64,000 bases of DNA from Streptomyces griseicoloratus (GTDB lineage Bacteria; Actinomycetota; Actinomycetes; Streptomycetales; Streptomycetaceae): assembly GCF_014534645.1 (NCBI RefSeq), contig NZ_JACVQF010000190.1, positions 62,001 through 126,000 of the forward strand. The letters run 5' to 3'. Positions 37,741 through 45,832 of this stretch are shown one piece after another. Position 1 is the stretch's first letter. Every line of letters starts with the position of its first letter. Both the position numbers and the translations under genes were made by a program. The notes under the pieces were generated by a model that ran no database searches, was not told the DNA's origin, and worked only from the letters and a program-made list of their open reading frames with translations.

Positions 37741-38487
37741 TCAGCGGTTCCTGCGGGACAGCAGTACGGCCGTGCCCCCGGCGCCGAGCAGCAGGGCGGC
37801 GCCGGCCAGCATCGTGCCGACCCGGCCGAGTCCGGTGCCGGCGAGTTCGTCGGCGAACGGGAGTCCGCCGGCCGGGTCGTCGGGGGCGGCGACGGCGGGC
37901 GTCACGGAACTCCGCGGCTCGGCGGAATCGCCGGCCGCGACGCGGAAGCGGTAGTCGTTCGACTGGCCGACCCAGTCGCCGTCGCCGCCGCGGCGCTGGA
38001 CCGCGGCCGCGTTGACGGTCACCTCGTCGGGCACGGCGTCGGCGGTGAAGGCGAGGCGCACCTTCACGGTGACGGTACGGCCGGGGCCGACGGTGAGGCC
38101 GGGGAAGTCGTCGAACACGCCGATCAGCTCGTCCGCGTCGGTGTCCTCGAAACGGACGGCGTGCGGGCGGGTGCCGTCGTGGAACTCCAGCCGGGCCTGG
38201 GACGGCTTCAGCGCGCGTCCGGCGTCGACGAGGACGACGACCGGGTGGACGCCCTCGCAGGTGCGGCCCGTGGTGTTGGTGAGGTCCAGGTACCAGGTGC
38301 CGGGGCCGCCCCCGGGCCGGTAGGTGCCGGGGCCGCCGTGAATGCGGGTGACGAGCGGGAAGGCGCGGTCGTCGGGGGCCGCGCAGGCGGGGGGCGCGGG
38401 CGCGGTGGCGCCGGGGGCGGCGGCGGTGAGGAGGGCGGCTGCCGCCGTCAGGCAGAGGGACACGGGCGTGAACAGTCGCATGAACAC
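37741..38487 (-). CDS. LAXTG-anchored surface protein
   Basis: A 248-residue exported protein. A signal peptide (RLFTPVSLCLTAAAALLTAAAPGATA) is followed by a beta-rich domain (WYLDLTNTTGRTCEGVHPVVVLVDAG, TVKVRLAFTADAVPDEVTVNAAAVQRR), an acidic/Pro linker, then ELAGTG, a hydrophobic helix and RRNR. LAXTG is the recognition motif of class E sortases of Streptomyces, so the protein should be covalently attached to peptidoglycan. No class E sortase gene is in the window; the class F one at 27.3 kb is a different type. ATG 38481 is an alternative start. The function of the exposed domain is unknown. Confidence 0.85.
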   Translation of the reverse strand: MFMRLFTPVSLCLTAAAALLTAAAPGATAPAPPACAAPDDRAFPLVTRIHGGPGTYRPGGGPGTWYLDLTNTTGRTCEGVHPVVVLVDAGRALKPSQARLEFHDGTRPHAVRFEDTDADELIGVFDDFPGLTVGPGRTVTVKVRLAFTADAVPDEVTVNAAAVQRRGGDGDWVGQSNDYRFRVAAGDSAEPRSSVTPAVAAPDDPAGGLPFADELAGTGLGRVGTMLAGAALLLGAGGTAVLLSRRNR

Positions 38488-38615
38488 ATGAGCGTGGCGG
38501 AGAGCCTTCGTCCCCGGGACCGCCGTTCGGGGCGATCACCTCGAACGGCCGCGGCAGTGCCCTCGTTCGGCGCACCGGCCGGGCGACGCGGCGCCGGACG
38601 GCAGGTAGGTACGGG

Positions 38616-40190
38616 TCAGCCCTCCCCCCGCCCGAACAGCGGAGCCAGCAGCAACTGGGCGGCGCCCTCCGCGACCGCGCGCTCCCCGCCGGGCGCCACC
38701 CGCACCGGTACGGCACCGGCGTGCCCGCCCTCGCGCCGGGCACGGGCGTCCAGGACCGCGCCCACCCCGTGGACGAAGGCGCCGGGCGCGGCCGTGACGG
38801 TACGGCCGCCGAGCAGGACCAGGTCGATGTCGAGCAGCCCGGCCAGGTTGGCGGCGCCCGCGCCCAGCACCCGGGCCGCCTCGGCGAGGTCGCCGCGGGC
38901 GACGGCCCCCAGGCACAGGGCCTCGATGCAGCCCCGGGCGCCACAGGTGCAGGGCGGCCCGTCCAGCTGGACGACCTGGTGCCCGAACTCGCCGGCACCG
39001 GTCCGGGCCCCCCGGTGCACACCGCCGCCGATCACGAGACCGGCGCCGAGTCCCGTGCCGAGGTGCAGGTAGGCGAAGGAGCCGCCCACGCCTGCGACCG
39101 TGAGCCCGAGCGCCGCCGCGTTGGTGTCCTTGTCGACGACGACCGGTATCCCGAGCCGCCGCGCCAGCGCGTCCCGCAACGGGAAGCCGTCCCACTCGGG
39201 GAATCCGGTGACCCGGTGCAGCACGCCCTGACCGTGGTCGAGGGGACCGGGAAGGGCAACCCCGAGCCCGAGCAGCGTGGGCACACCAAGGAGGCCCCCG
39301 CCGGGCGACCGGGCGGGGGCGCCGGGCAGGGACCCGCCCGACGGCTGGGCCCGGGTCTCGGACATTGACCCGCCCGGCCCCTGGATCGGCGTCCCGGACA
39401 GGACCTCGCCCGACGACCCGGCAGGGGCACCGGGCACGGGTCCGCCCGGCAGCGCGGCGGAAGCACCACCGGCCAGGGGCCCACGCGACGGCGGGGCGAG
39501 GCCGTCGGCCGCAGAGTCGCCCGACGGCTGGGCGGGGGTGCCGGGCAGAGGCTCGCCCGACGACCGGCCGGAGGCCCCGGGCAGAGGCTCGCCCGGCGGC
39601 CGGGCAACGCCGGCGGTCACAGCCCCGCCCGGCGACCGGGCGAAGGCACCACCGGCCCCGGACCCGACCGGCGGGCCGAGGACGTCCGTCGCCAGGGCCT
39701 CCGCCTCCCGTGCGACGCCCTCCACCACGGCCTCCGCGCCCGCCCCGAGGTCCAGTGGGGTCCGCCGCTCCCCCACCACGGTGCCCTCCAGGTCGACCAG
39801 CACCGCCCGCAGCTCGTCCCGGTCCAGATGCACGCCGAGCGCGTGCCCCGCCTCCGGCACCAGGCGCAGTACCGTGCGCGGCTTGCCGCCCGTCGACGCG
39901 CGGCGCCCCGCCTCGGCGGCGAGCCCGTCCTCCCGCAGCCGGGCGGTGATCTTGCTGACGGCCTGCGGGGTGAGGCCGGTCCGCTCGGCGAGTTCCAGCC
40001 GGCTGATGCCCTCCGCCCCTGCCGCGCGCAGCAGGTCCAGCACCAGGGCGGCGTTGTGGGTCCGCAGCGCGAGCAGGTTGGCGCCGCCGCCCGCGCCCAC
40101 GAGGGGACGGGCACCGTCCGCGGCCGTCCGCGTGCCGCCGCGCCCCGCGCCGCCCGTACCGCCACCGTTCGTCCTGATCACACCCCCCAT
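38616..40190 (-). CDS. ROK-family repressor with a 36-bp minisatellite insertion
   Basis: A 524-residue ROK (NagC/XylR type) regulator. After a Gly-rich N-terminus, the winged helix is at about residues 40-95 (NAALVLDLLRAAGAEGISRLELAERTGLTPQAVSKIT). The sugar-kinase-like domain starts with LGVHLDRDELRAVLVDL and contains LGLGVALPGPLD, VVVDKDTNAAALG, YLHLGTGLGAGLVIGG, GEFGHQVV and the zinc-type CTCGARGCIEAL. Between its first lobe and LGVPTLL about 124 residues of Pro/Gly/Ser repeat are inserted. Without them the length would be about 400, normal for the family. ATG 40190 is my start; the frame is open a little further. It is divergent from an oxidoreductase gene across a near-perfect operator, so it likely represses both. 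Confidence 0.88.
   Translation of the reverse strand: MGGVIRTNGGGTGGAGRGGTRTAADGARPLVGAGGGANLLALRTHNAALVLDLLRAAGAEGISRLELAERTGLTPQAVSKITARLREDGLAAEAGRRASTGGKPRTVLRLVPEAGHALGVHLDRDELRAVLVDLEGTVVGERRTPLDLGAGAEAVVEGVAREAEALATDVLGPPVGSGAGGAFARSPGGAVTAGVARPPGEPLPGASGRSSGEPLPGTPAQPSGDSAADGLAPPSRGPLAGGASAALPGGPVPGAPAGSSGEVLSGTPIQGPGGSMSETRAQPSGGSLPGAPARSPGGGLLGVPTLLGLGVALPGPLDHGQGVLHRVTGFPEWDGFPLRDALARRLGIPVVVDKDTNAAALGLTVAGVGGSFAYLHLGTGLGAGLVIGGGVHRGARTGAGEFGHQVVQLDGPPCTCGARGCIEALCLGAVARGDLAEAARVLGAGAANLAGLLDIDLVLLGGRTVTAAPGAFVHGVGAVLDARARREGGHAGAVPVRVAPGGERAVAEGAAQLLLAPLFGRGEG
39294..39665 (-). repeat. In-frame 36-bp minisatellite inside the ROK gene
   Basis: About ten degenerate tandem units of 12 residues (36 bp) are read in frame; examples are GEPLPGASGRSS, GEPLPGTPAQPS, GGSMSETRAQPS and GGSLPGAPARSP. 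One unit has 13 residues. The period is a multiple of three, so copy-number changes keep the frame. Confidence 0.85.
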
Positions 40191-40205
40191 TGTCCTCGCC
40201 GCTTG

Positions 40206-40232
40206 CACTTTGGCAACAGCGTTGCGAAAGTG
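40206..40232. promoter_or_regulatory. ROK operator between divergent genes
   Basis: CACTTTGGCAAC (40206-40217) and GTTGCGAAAGTG (40221-40232) are inverted copies matching at 11 of 12 positions with a 3-bp spacer. The site occupies most of the 47-bp gap between the ROK repressor and the Idh/MocA oxidoreductase, so it should control both starts. GCAA/TTGC-centred dyads of this size fit ROK repressors. Confidence 0.8.
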
Positions 40233-40237
40233 GACGC

Positions 40238-41329
40238 ATGACTGCTACTCCCCCCGGCACCGCACCCGGCACCCCCGTGCGCGTCGGCCTCGTCGGCTAC
40301 GGCCTCGCGGGCTCCGTCTTCCACGCCCCGCTGATCGCCGCCACCGAGGGGCTGACCCTGGACACGGTGGTCACCTCCAACCCCGAGCGGCAGCAGCAGG
40401 CCCGCGCCGAGTTCCCGGACGTCACGGCCGTCGCGAGCCCCGACGAGCTGTTCGACCGGGCCGGCGACCTGGACCTGATCGTCATCGCGTCCCCGAACAA
40501 GACGCACGTCCCGCTCGCGAAGAGGGGCCTGGAGGCCGGCCTGCCGGTCGTCGTCGACAAGCCGATCGCGGGCACGGCGGCCGAGGCGCGCGAGCTGGCG
40601 GCGCTGGCCGAGGAGCGCGGTCTGCTGCTCTCGGTCTTCCAGAACCGCCGCTGGGACAACGACTTCCTCACTCTGCGCAAGCTGCTGTCCGAGGGCGCGC
40701 TGGGCGACGTATGGCGGTTCGAGTCCCGGTTCGAGCGCTGGCGGCCGAAGCCGAAGGGCGGCTGGCGGGAGTCCGGCGACCCGGCAGAGATCGGAGGTCT
40801 GCTCTACGACCTCGGCAGCCACGTCGTCGACCAGGCCCTCGTCCTCTTCGGCCCCGCGACCGCCGTGTACGCCGAGACGGACGTCCGCCGCGCGGGCGCG
40901 GAGACGGACGACGACACGTTCATCGCCATCACGCACGCCGGCGGCGTCCGCTCCCACCTCTACGTCTCGGCGACCACCGCCCAGCTCGGCCCCCGCTTCC
41001 GGGTGCTGGGCTCGCAGGCGGGCTACGTCAAGTACGGCCTGGACCCGCAGGAGGCGGCGCTGCGCGAGGGCAAGCGGCCCGGACCCGGCTGGGGCGAGGA
41101 GGACGAGTCGCTGTGGGGCCGCGTGGGCGCCGGCGAGTCCCCGGTGACCGGCGGCGGACGCGTGGAGCCGACGCTCGCCGGCGACTACCCCGCCTACTAC
41201 GCGGCCGTGGCCAAGGCCCTGCTGGAGGGCGGCCCGAACCCGGTGAGCGCCCGGGAGGCCGCGGCCGCCCTGGACGTGCTGGAGGCGGCCCGCCGTTCGG
41301 CCCGCGACGGAGTGGCGGTGACCCTGTGA
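40238..41329 (+). CDS. Gfo/Idh/MocA-family oxidoreductase
   Basis: A 363-residue NAD(P)-dependent oxidoreductase. The N-terminal Rossmann motif is VRVGLVGYGLAGSVFHAP, the family motif DKPIAGTAAEA carries the conserved Lys-Pro, and the C-terminal domain contains GGLLYDLGSHVVDQALVLFG. Such enzymes oxidise or epimerise sugars, inositols or related polyols. The ATG is only a few bases from the ROK operator, so the mRNA may have a very short leader. The next gene overlaps by 4 bp. Control by a ROK sugar repressor supports a sugar-derived substrate. Confidence 0.92.
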   Translation: MTATPPGTAPGTPVRVGLVGYGLAGSVFHAPLIAATEGLTLDTVVTSNPERQQQARAEFPDVTAVASPDELFDRAGDLDLIVIASPNKTHVPLAKRGLEAGLPVVVDKPIAGTAAEARELAALAEERGLLLSVFQNRRWDNDFLTLRKLLSEGALGDVWRFESRFERWRPKPKGGWRESGDPAEIGGLLYDLGSHVVDQALVLFGPATAVYAETDVRRAGAETDDDTFIAITHAGGVRSHLYVSATTAQLGPRFRVLGSQAGYVKYGLDPQEAALREGKRPGPGWGEEDESLWGRVGAGESPVTGGGRVEPTLAGDYPAYYAAVAKALLEGGPNPVSAREAAAALDVLEAARRSARDGVAVTL

Positions 41330-41829
41330 CGCACCACAACGAGCCGGCCCCGAAGGTGACCCCGGAACTGCCCCCGACCGTGGAGGAGCTGGAGGCGCAG
41401 GAGCGCCGCCTGGTCTTCGCACGGTTCACCCACGACGACGCCTGGGCGCTGGGCTCCCTCCTGGTCGAGCTGGCCCGGGAGCGCCGGGCGCCCGTCGCCG
41501 TCGACATCCACCGCGCCGGCCAGCAGCTCTTCCACGCCGCCCTGCCCGGCTCCACCCCGGACAACGACGCCTGGATCGCCCGCAAGCGCCGGGTGGTGGA
41601 GCGGTACGGCTCCGCGTCGTACCTGGTGGGCGCCCGCTTCCGGGCCAAGGGGACGACGTTCGAGGAGTCCTCGCGCCTCGACCCCGACACCTACGCGGCC
41701 CACGGCGGCTCCTTCCCGATCACCGTGGCGGACGTCGGCGTGATCGGCGCGGTGACGGTGTCCGGTCTGCCGCAGGTGCAGGACCACCGGCTCGTGGTGG
41801 AGGCGCTGGAGCGGTTCCTGGGCCTGTGA
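41326..41829 (+). CDS. UPF0303 / GlcG-HbpS-like heme-degrading-domain protein
   Basis: A 167-residue protein of the GlcG/HbpS fold (formerly DUF336), in its UPF0303 branch: FTHDDAWALGSLLVELARERRAPVAVDIHRAGQQLFHAALPGSTPDNDAWIARKR-type sequence, ending in VIGAVTVSGLPQVQDHRLVVEAL. GTG 41326 overlaps the oxidoreductase stop codon (GTGA), so it is translated with it. Family members bind small ligands such as heme or act with neighbouring enzymes; the role here is unknown but presumably serves the same pathway as the oxidoreductase. Confidence 0.87.
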   Translation: MTHHNEPAPKVTPELPPTVEELEAQERRLVFARFTHDDAWALGSLLVELARERRAPVAVDIHRAGQQLFHAALPGSTPDNDAWIARKRRVVERYGSASYLVGARFRAKGTTFEESSRLDPDTYAAHGGSFPITVADVGVIGAVTVSGLPQVQDHRLVVEALERFLGL

Positions 41830-41932
41830 CCCGGACGGCGCACGCCGGGAATGATCAGCACGCCCCCTCCCGTTGGGACCTGGCGTACGAGTGATCATCC
41901 CGGCACGACGCCCACCGGAGGGATCGGAACCG

Positions 41933-42808
41933 ATGAACGACACGACGGCCTCGCTGAAGGAATCGGTCGGACGGTACGGCATCTGGAGCGCGCAACTGCG
42001 CGCCGAGAACCCGGAGGGCGGCCGCGAACGGGCCGAGGCCGCCGCCGAGCTGGAAGAGCTCGGGTTCGGCGCGGTGTGGCTGGGCGGCAGCAGCGCCGCC
42101 CGGCACGCCGCGCCGCTCATCGGGGCGACCTCGCGGATCGTCGTCGGCACCAGCATCCAGAGCATCTGGGACCACGAGGCCCCCGCCGCGGCGGCGAGCT
42201 TCGCCGAGCTGGAGGTGGCCCACCCCGGCCGTTTCGTCCTCGGCCTCGGCGTGAGCCACGGCCCGATGGTGGAGCGGTACAACCGCCCGTACTCGACGAT
42301 GGTCGCCTACCTCGACGACCTGGACCGGGCCGGGGTGCCGGCCGGGCGCCGGGTGCTGGCCGCCCTCGGCCCGAAGATGCTGGAGCTGTCCCGGGACCGG
42401 GCGGCGGGCGCCATCCCGTACCTGGTCACGCCCGAGCACACCGCGCAGGCCCGCGAGACCCTCGGCGACGGGCCGCTGCTGGCCCCGGAGTTCAAGGTCG
42501 TCCTGGAGTCCGACCCGATGCTGGCCCGCGCGACCGCCCGCGCCTACCTCGCGCGCTATCTGGAGTTCCCGAACTACACCAGGAACTTCCTGCGCCTCGG
42601 CTTCACCGACGCCGACCTCGCCGGCGGCGGCAGCGACCGCCTGATCGACGCCGTGTTCGCCTGGGGCGACGACGACACGATCCGCCGCCGCATCACCGCC
42701 TTCCGGGAGGCCGGCGCGGACCACGTGGCCCTCCAGGTGGTGGAGGAGGGCCCGGTCGACGTCCTGCCGAGGGCAGGGTGGCGGAGGCTGGCCTCGCTGC
42801 TGGGCTGA
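41933..42808 (+). CDS. LLM-class F420-dependent oxidoreductase
   Basis: A 291-residue luciferase-like oxidoreductase of the F420-type branch: YGIWSAQLRAENPEGGRERAEAAAELEELGFGAVWLGG at the start, then RIVVGTSIQSIWDHEAPA and HPGRFVLGLGVSHGPMVERYNRPY. F420 dependence is family inference. A GGAGG lies upstream of ATG 41933. It is separated from the previous gene by about 100 bp and stands alone. The substrate is unknown. Confidence 0.9.
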   Translation: MNDTTASLKESVGRYGIWSAQLRAENPEGGRERAEAAAELEELGFGAVWLGGSSAARHAAPLIGATSRIVVGTSIQSIWDHEAPAAAASFAELEVAHPGRFVLGLGVSHGPMVERYNRPYSTMVAYLDDLDRAGVPAGRRVLAALGPKMLELSRDRAAGAIPYLVTPEHTAQARETLGDGPLLAPEFKVVLESDPMLARATARAYLARYLEFPNYTRNFLRLGFTDADLAGGGSDRLIDAVFAWGDDDTIRRRITAFREAGADHVALQVVEEGPVDVLPRAGWRRLASLLG

Positions 42809-42904
42809 GGGAGGCGTCCCCGAGGGGCGCGAGGAACGGCGGGCGCGGAACGGCCATGACGCACCGGCCGCGGCCGCCGGACGACCCGCGCCCCACCGGT
42901 CGGG

Positions 42905-43762
42905 TCAGGCGTCCTTCAGCTCCTGCCGCTGCCGCCCGAGCCCCTCGATCTCCAGCTCGACCACGTCCCCCGCCCGCAGATACGGCTTCGGCTCGGGCTG
43001 CCCCATCGCCACCCCCGCGGGCGTGCCCGTGTTGATGACGTCACCGGGATACAGCGTCATGAACCGGCTGACGTACCGCACGACCTCGCCCACCGGGAAG
43101 ATCTGCTCCGCGGTCGTCCCGTCCTGCTTCAGCTCGCCGTTCACCCACAGGCGCAGCGACAGCCGCTGCGGGTCGGGTACCTCGTCGGCGGTCACCAGCC
43201 ACGGACCCAGCGGGTTGAACGTCTCGCAGTTCTTGCCCTTGTCCCAGGTCCCGCCGCGCTCGATCTGGAACTCCCGCTCGGACACGTCATGCGCCACCGC
43301 GTACCCGGCGACACACGCGAGCCCCTCCTCGGCCGACTCCAGGTAGCGGGCCGTACGCCCGATCACGACCGCCAGCTCCACCTCCCAGTCGGTCTTGGCG
43401 GAGCCGCGCGGCACGAGCACGGTGTCGTCGGGCCCGACCACCGTGTCCGGCGCCTTGAGGAAGACGACGGGCTCGGCGGGCGGCTCGGCGCCGGTCTCGC
43501 GGGCGTGGTCGTGGTAGTTCAGGCCGATGCACACGATCTTGCCGATGCGCGCCACCGGCGGTCCGACGCGCAGCCCGGCCCCGTCCAGGACGGGCAGTTC
43601 ACCGGCTTCGGCCGCGGCCCGGACCCGGCCGAGGGCCGCGTCGTCGGCGAGCAGCGCACCGTCGATGTCCGCCACGACGCCCGACAGGTCTCGCAGGGTC
43701 CCGTCGGCGTCGAGCAGCGCGGGTCGCTCCGTCCCCGCCGTACCGACTCGCAACAGCTTCAT
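42905..43762 (-). CDS. Fumarylacetoacetate hydrolase-family protein
   Basis: A 285-residue FAH-superfamily enzyme. An N-terminal domain (LLRVGTAGTERPALLDADGTLRDLS) precedes the catalytic domain with IVCIGLNYHDHARETGAEPP, VFLKAPDTVVGPDD, the metal-binding DWEVELAVVIGR and GYAVAHDVSEREFQ, and INTGTPAGVAMGQ. Members hydrolyse or decarboxylate 2-keto-4-enoate-type acids, or act as ureidoglycolate lyase-like and lactone hydrolases. ATG 43762 has GAGGAG upstream and matches the family start; a longer frame exists but adds unrelated residues. It is monocistronic as far as can be seen. Confidence 0.9.
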   Translation of the reverse strand: MKLLRVGTAGTERPALLDADGTLRDLSGVVADIDGALLADDAALGRVRAAAEAGELPVLDGAGLRVGPPVARIGKIVCIGLNYHDHARETGAEPPAEPVVFLKAPDTVVGPDDTVLVPRGSAKTDWEVELAVVIGRTARYLESAEEGLACVAGYAVAHDVSEREFQIERGGTWDKGKNCETFNPLGPWLVTADEVPDPQRLSLRLWVNGELKQDGTTAEQIFPVGEVVRYVSRFMTLYPGDVINTGTPAGVAMGQPEPKPYLRAGDVVELEIEGLGRQRQELKDA

Positions 43763-43907
43763 GATCCCCAACTCCTCGATCGCGGGCAGCCCGCCCGATG
43801 AGGTGCGACCTGGGTGCGGCAGTGCGCAGCCATCGGAGGACTGGTCGATCCTCCAAGCTCCGAGTCCACTCCGCAATACCCCGTTCACGTACTGGACCGT
43901 AGCCGCC

Positions 43908-43957
43908 GGCCGCCCGGCTCACCGGTACAGGCGGCCGGCCCGGCTCACCGGTACAGG
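43908..43957. repeat. Duplicated 3' end of the YidC gene (24-25 bp)
   Basis: The end of the YidC-like gene, including its last three codons and stop (within 43933-43957), is repeated almost exactly just downstream (43908-43931); both copies share CGGCTCACCGGTACAGG. One base is missing in the outer copy. Confidence 0.8.
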
Positions 43958-44658
43958 ACGGCCCTCTCCGCGACGCTCCACGTCGTGCTGGTCACCACGT
44001 ACAGCGCGGCGGCCAGGGGCACCACGGCCACGGTGACGAGGGTGAAGAAGGACATGAACGGCATGACCCTGGTGACCGCCCCCAGCCCCGGCACCTGCTC
44101 CGCGTCACCGGCGGGCGTCAGCGGCCGGTCGGCCATCGTCCGCTTCGTGAGCCGGTAGCTGACGAGGGCGACCGCGGCGACCAGCGCGAACAGCCCGGCG
44201 TACACGAGCCCGGCGGGCCCGGTCACCCCGCCGTCGCCGAGCGCGTCGGCCCACCGCCCGCCGAGCGGCGCGGCGAACAGCCGGTGCGCGAGCAGTTCGT
44301 TGGCCCGCCCGCCGATCTCGGAGCTGGAGAACAGGTGGTAGAGGAGGAAGAACGCGGGCAGCTGGCACAGGCTGGGCAGACATCCCGACAGCGGTGACAC
44401 CTTCTCCTCGGCGTGCAGTTCCAGCACGGCCCGCTGGAGCCTGTCGGGGTTCCTCGCGTGCTTGCGGCGCAGTTCGGCGATCCTCGGCTGGAGCGCGCTG
44501 CGCGCCTTCTGCCCGCGGGCGGCGGCCCGTGACAGGGGGTGGACGAGGAGTCGTACGAGTGCGGTGAACAGGACGATCGCCGCGGCGGCGGCGCCTGTGC
44601 CGAACAGCGGCTGGAGCAGGTCGGCGAGGCTTTCGACCAGGTTGGCGAAAACGGACAT
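43945..44658 (-). CDS. YidC/Oxa1-family membrane insertase (accessory)
   Basis: A 237-residue membrane protein with the Oxa1 core: a first helix (AAAAAIVLFTALVRLLVHPL), the cytoplasmic hairpin KARSALQPRIAELRRKHARNPDRLQRAVLELHAEEKVSPLSGCLPSLCQLPAFFLLYHLF, then further helices ending MPFMSFFTLVTVAVVPLAAALYVVTSTTW. The conserved Arg in the first helix is present. It is much shorter than the housekeeping YidC and not beside rpmH/rnpA, so this is a second copy. The next gene upstream encodes a small protein that commonly accompanies it. It helps insert membrane proteins; specific clients are unknown. Confidence 0.9.
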   Translation of the reverse strand: MSVFANLVESLADLLQPLFGTGAAAAAIVLFTALVRLLVHPLSRAAARGQKARSALQPRIAELRRKHARNPDRLQRAVLELHAEEKVSPLSGCLPSLCQLPAFFLLYHLFSSSEIGGRANELLAHRLFAAPLGGRWADALGDGGVTGPAGLVYAGLFALVAAVALVSYRLTKRTMADRPLTPAGDAEQVPGLGAVTRVMPFMSFFTLVTVAVVPLAAALYVVTSTTWSVAERAVLYR

Positions 44659-44760
44659 GGGTGAGTGAGCCCTCCGGGGGTCTCGTCGTGCCGGGTGTCG
44701 AGGGTGTGCGGCATGACGACACGACCCGCGCGGGGTCACGGACTCGCTGTGGAGGGTGCC

Positions 44761-45072
44761 CTACGCGGTGGTCGCCGGGAGGGCGTGCCCGGGTGCTCGG
44801 GGCCTGCGGCGGCCCGGGGCGTCGGGATCGCGTTGGGGCAGGAAGGCCGTACGCCTGGCCCGGTCACGGATGGCCGTACGCACCCGGGTGGGCGGCACGG
44901 CGGGCGCGCAGCGCGAGGCCACGACGGCGCAGACGGCGAGCGCGGCACCGGCCGCGGCGGTCGCGGCGAGCGCGACGGTGGCGGAGAGGCTGCCGGCGTC
45001 GAGGAGGGCGACGGGCAGGAACAGGAGCAGCAGCGCGAGGACGAAGCCCAGCCGGGCCCGGCCGCGGTTCAT
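44761..45072 (-). CDS. Small membrane protein next to YidC2 (DUF6412-like)
   Basis: A 103-residue protein with two hydrophobic helices (GFVLALLLLFLPVALLDAG, LAATAAAGAALAVCAVVA) and an Arg-rich tail (RTAIRDRARRTAFLPQRDPDAPGRRR). GGGGGAG lies 6 nt before ATG 45072, which fixes the start over the ATG-like site upstream. It is 102 bp upstream of the YidC2 gene in the same direction; I recall this pairing from other streptomycetes under the label DUF6412. It may be a partner or client of the insertase. Confidence 0.75.
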   Translation of the reverse strand: MNRGRARLGFVLALLLLFLPVALLDAGSLSATVALAATAAAGAALAVCAVVASRCAPAVPPTRVRTAIRDRARRTAFLPQRDPDAPGRRRPRAPGHALPATTA

Positions 45073-45127
45073 GGACCGCTCCCCCCTCTCGCTCACGCGT
45101 GCTCCCCCTTCGGTTCCTTTCGTTATA

Positions 45128-45201
45128 CACGAACGGGGTCATGCACGAACGGGGTCCCGTCAGGCGGACTCCCACGAACGGGGTCCCGTCAGGCGGAGTC
45201 C
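45128..45201. repeat. Tandem 29-bp duplication at the HxlR gene 3' end
   Basis: Two adjacent 29-bp copies (45144-45172 and 45173-45201), each starting CACGAACGGGGTCCCGTC, differ at one base, and a third partial copy (CACGAACGGGGTC) is at 45128-45140. The inner copy holds the last codons and stop of the HxlR gene. Confidence 0.85.
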
Positions 45202-45716
45202 GTCTCGACCGGCGTCAGCAGCCGCTTGGGCCGCAGCAGCGCCCGGCTGACCGGATCCGCCGGGTCGGGATCCAGTCCGGGGCCCGGCAGCATCTCGACG
45301 TCCCCGAGGGGTACGGCGGTTCCGCAGGCAGGGCATTCGCCGTACGCGCCGAGTTCCGTGCCACAGACGGCGTGCCGGAAGATCCGCAGCGGGGCGCCGC
45401 CGTAGTGCTCGCGGCCCCACAGGCCGAGCGCCCGCAGGGTGGGCCACAGGGCGACGCCCCGGTCGGTGACGACGTACTCGTCCCTGGGCGGCGACTGCTG
45501 GTACCGGCGCTTCTCCAGGATCCCCTCGGCGGTGAGGGTCTGGAGGCGGCTCGCCAGGACGGCGCGCGGGATGCCGAGGTGGACGAGGAAGTCGTTGTAG
45601 CGCCGCACCCCGTAGAGCGCGTCGCGGACGACGAGCAGCGTCCAGCGCTCGCCGACGACCTCCAGTGCGCGGGCGATCGAGCACTCCTGCGCCGCGTAGT
45701 CCTTGCCCAGTGCCAT
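45189..45716 (-). CDS. HxlR-family transcriptional regulator
   Basis: A 175-residue regulator with an HxlR winged helix: CSIARALEVVGERWTLLVVRDALYGVRRYNDFLVHLGIPRAVLASRLQTL, then GILEKRRYQQSPPRDEYVVTDRG as the wing. A C-terminal extension of about 70 residues has CGTELGAYGECPACGTAVP, a four-Cys-type knuckle pattern (three Cys visible) that may bind zinc. The gene is divergent from an MFS exporter gene, and two matching operator-like sites lie between. It is likely the exporter's repressor. Its 3' end is duplicated in tandem. Confidence 0.9.
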   Translation of the reverse strand: MALGKDYAAQECSIARALEVVGERWTLLVVRDALYGVRRYNDFLVHLGIPRAVLASRLQTLTAEGILEKRRYQQSPPRDEYVVTDRGVALWPTLRALGLWGREHYGGAPLRIFRHAVCGTELGAYGECPACGTAVPLGDVEMLPGPGLDPDPADPVSRALLRPKRLLTPVETDSA

Positions 45717-45747
45717 GGCGTCCACTGTAGCGACTTTCCGCCATCTT

Positions 45748-45808
45748 GGTTCAGTGACCGAACCGACGGTGCTAGGTTGGCGGCACCACATCAGTTCAAT
45801 GACCGAAC
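45748..45808. promoter_or_regulatory. Two HxlR operator sites between divergent genes
   Basis: GGTTCAGTGACCGAACC (45748-45764) and GTTCAATGACCGAAC (45794-45808) are two copies of the same dyad, GGTTCA-nTGA-CCGAACC, spaced 44 bp apart. Between them, TAGGTT (45773-45778) is a good -10 for the MFS gene. The first site would block that promoter and the second the transcript start. Confidence 0.78.
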
Positions 45809-45832
45809 CTAGCCCGGGAGGGCGGCCAGCAC

